Position numbers and translations under genes: made by a program. From an uncultured Odoribacter sp. (GTDB lineage Bacteria > Bacteroidota > Bacteroidia > Bacteroidales > Marinifilaceae), in assembly GCA_910589025.1 (NCBI GenBank), contig CAJURM010000016.1:4144-68143 (forward strand): a stretch of DNA of 64,000 nt, in the 5' to 3' direction. The notes under the pieces were generated by a model that was given only the letters and a program-made list of their open reading frames with translations, was not told the DNA's origin and made no database searches. Each line of letters begins with the position of its first letter. The stretch's first letter is position 1. Below, one piece after another: positions 63,969 through 64,000 of the stretch.

Positions 63969-63996
63969 ATTCTCCGTCGGCATGCCGACGGAGAAT
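63969..63996. terminator. 28-bp perfect palindrome at the window end
   Basis: ATTCTCCGTCGGCA followed by its exact reverse complement, centred on GCATGC. The GC-rich stem flanked by A/T suggests a terminator for a gene beyond the right edge, but the gene cannot be seen. Confidence 0.5.
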
Positions 63997-64000
63997 AAAG

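Noticed and set aside
1..64000. CRISPR arrays, tRNA or rRNA genes, intact insertion sequences
   Set aside because: None recognised on reading; no regularly spaced repeats, no cloverleaf-like CCA-ending segments, no transposase or integrase motifs.

Overview
The window comes from a Bacteroidales chromosome. Support for this includes Bacteroidota promoter signatures (TTG/TTTG followed about 20 nt later by TAnnTTTG), a type IX secretion PorP/SprF protein next to a giant type-B sorted surface protein, DUF4292/DUF4175/DUF4271/DUF3857 genes, and double-glycine peptides of the kind found in gut Bacteroidales. Odoribacteraceae (Odoribacter/Butyricimonas type) is my best guess, at low confidence. I saw no rRNA, tRNA, CRISPR array or intact insertion sequence.

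Left part (1-22.3 kb, all minus strand): radA (cut by the window edge) and a class A penicillin-binding protein are followed by an accessory block at 3.6-17.7 kb. Read in transcription order, from high to low coordinates, the block contains: a secreted metzincin-like metalloprotease; a DUF1904 protein translationally coupled to a membrane-tethered TPR/LuxR-type regulator; a small secreted DUF3244-like protein; a double-glycine peptide with an unrecognised secreted partner; a C39-peptidase ABC exporter; its HlyD adaptor; a small HTH regulator; two tandem units of [double-glycine, four-cysteine peptide + six-bladed beta-propeller protein]; and a C39-like/VKOR/thioredoxin fusion. I read this as a self-contained system that makes, oxidatively folds, trims and exports small disulfide-bonded peptides. 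It is the most interesting part of the window. A ~170-bp duplication inside it carries the last codons of the HTH regulator as a relic. A Fic-domain gene remnant and the carAB operon follow.

Middle part (22.4-43.5 kb): a GNAT acetyltransferase, a CAT-family acetyltransferase and an esterase come first. Then a long rightward series: argR, panC-panD, a heptose-phosphate adenylyltransferase, a 514-bp AT-rich gap, a polysaccharide flippase, dut, a TPR protein, a DUF4292 lipoprotein, an EnvC-like M23 protein, a DUF4175 coiled-coil membrane protein, an anti-sigma-type ATPase, ybeY, mnmG, adenine deaminase and uvrC. Two parS-like palindromes flank this last part.

Right part (43.6-64 kb): two DUF3857/transglutaminase-like proteins (one with the catalytic cysteine lost), a CtpA-type S41 protease, yidD-rnpA, hemD, DUF4271 and a PorP/SprF protein lie on the minus strand. 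Divergent from PorP is a 2736-residue PKD-rich protein with a gliding/type-B C-terminal sorting domain. polA closes the window; its proofreading domain appears to have lost exonuclease motif I. Palindromic intergenic elements built on GTTGAAA-like words recur at 25.6, 50.1 and 63.9 kb.
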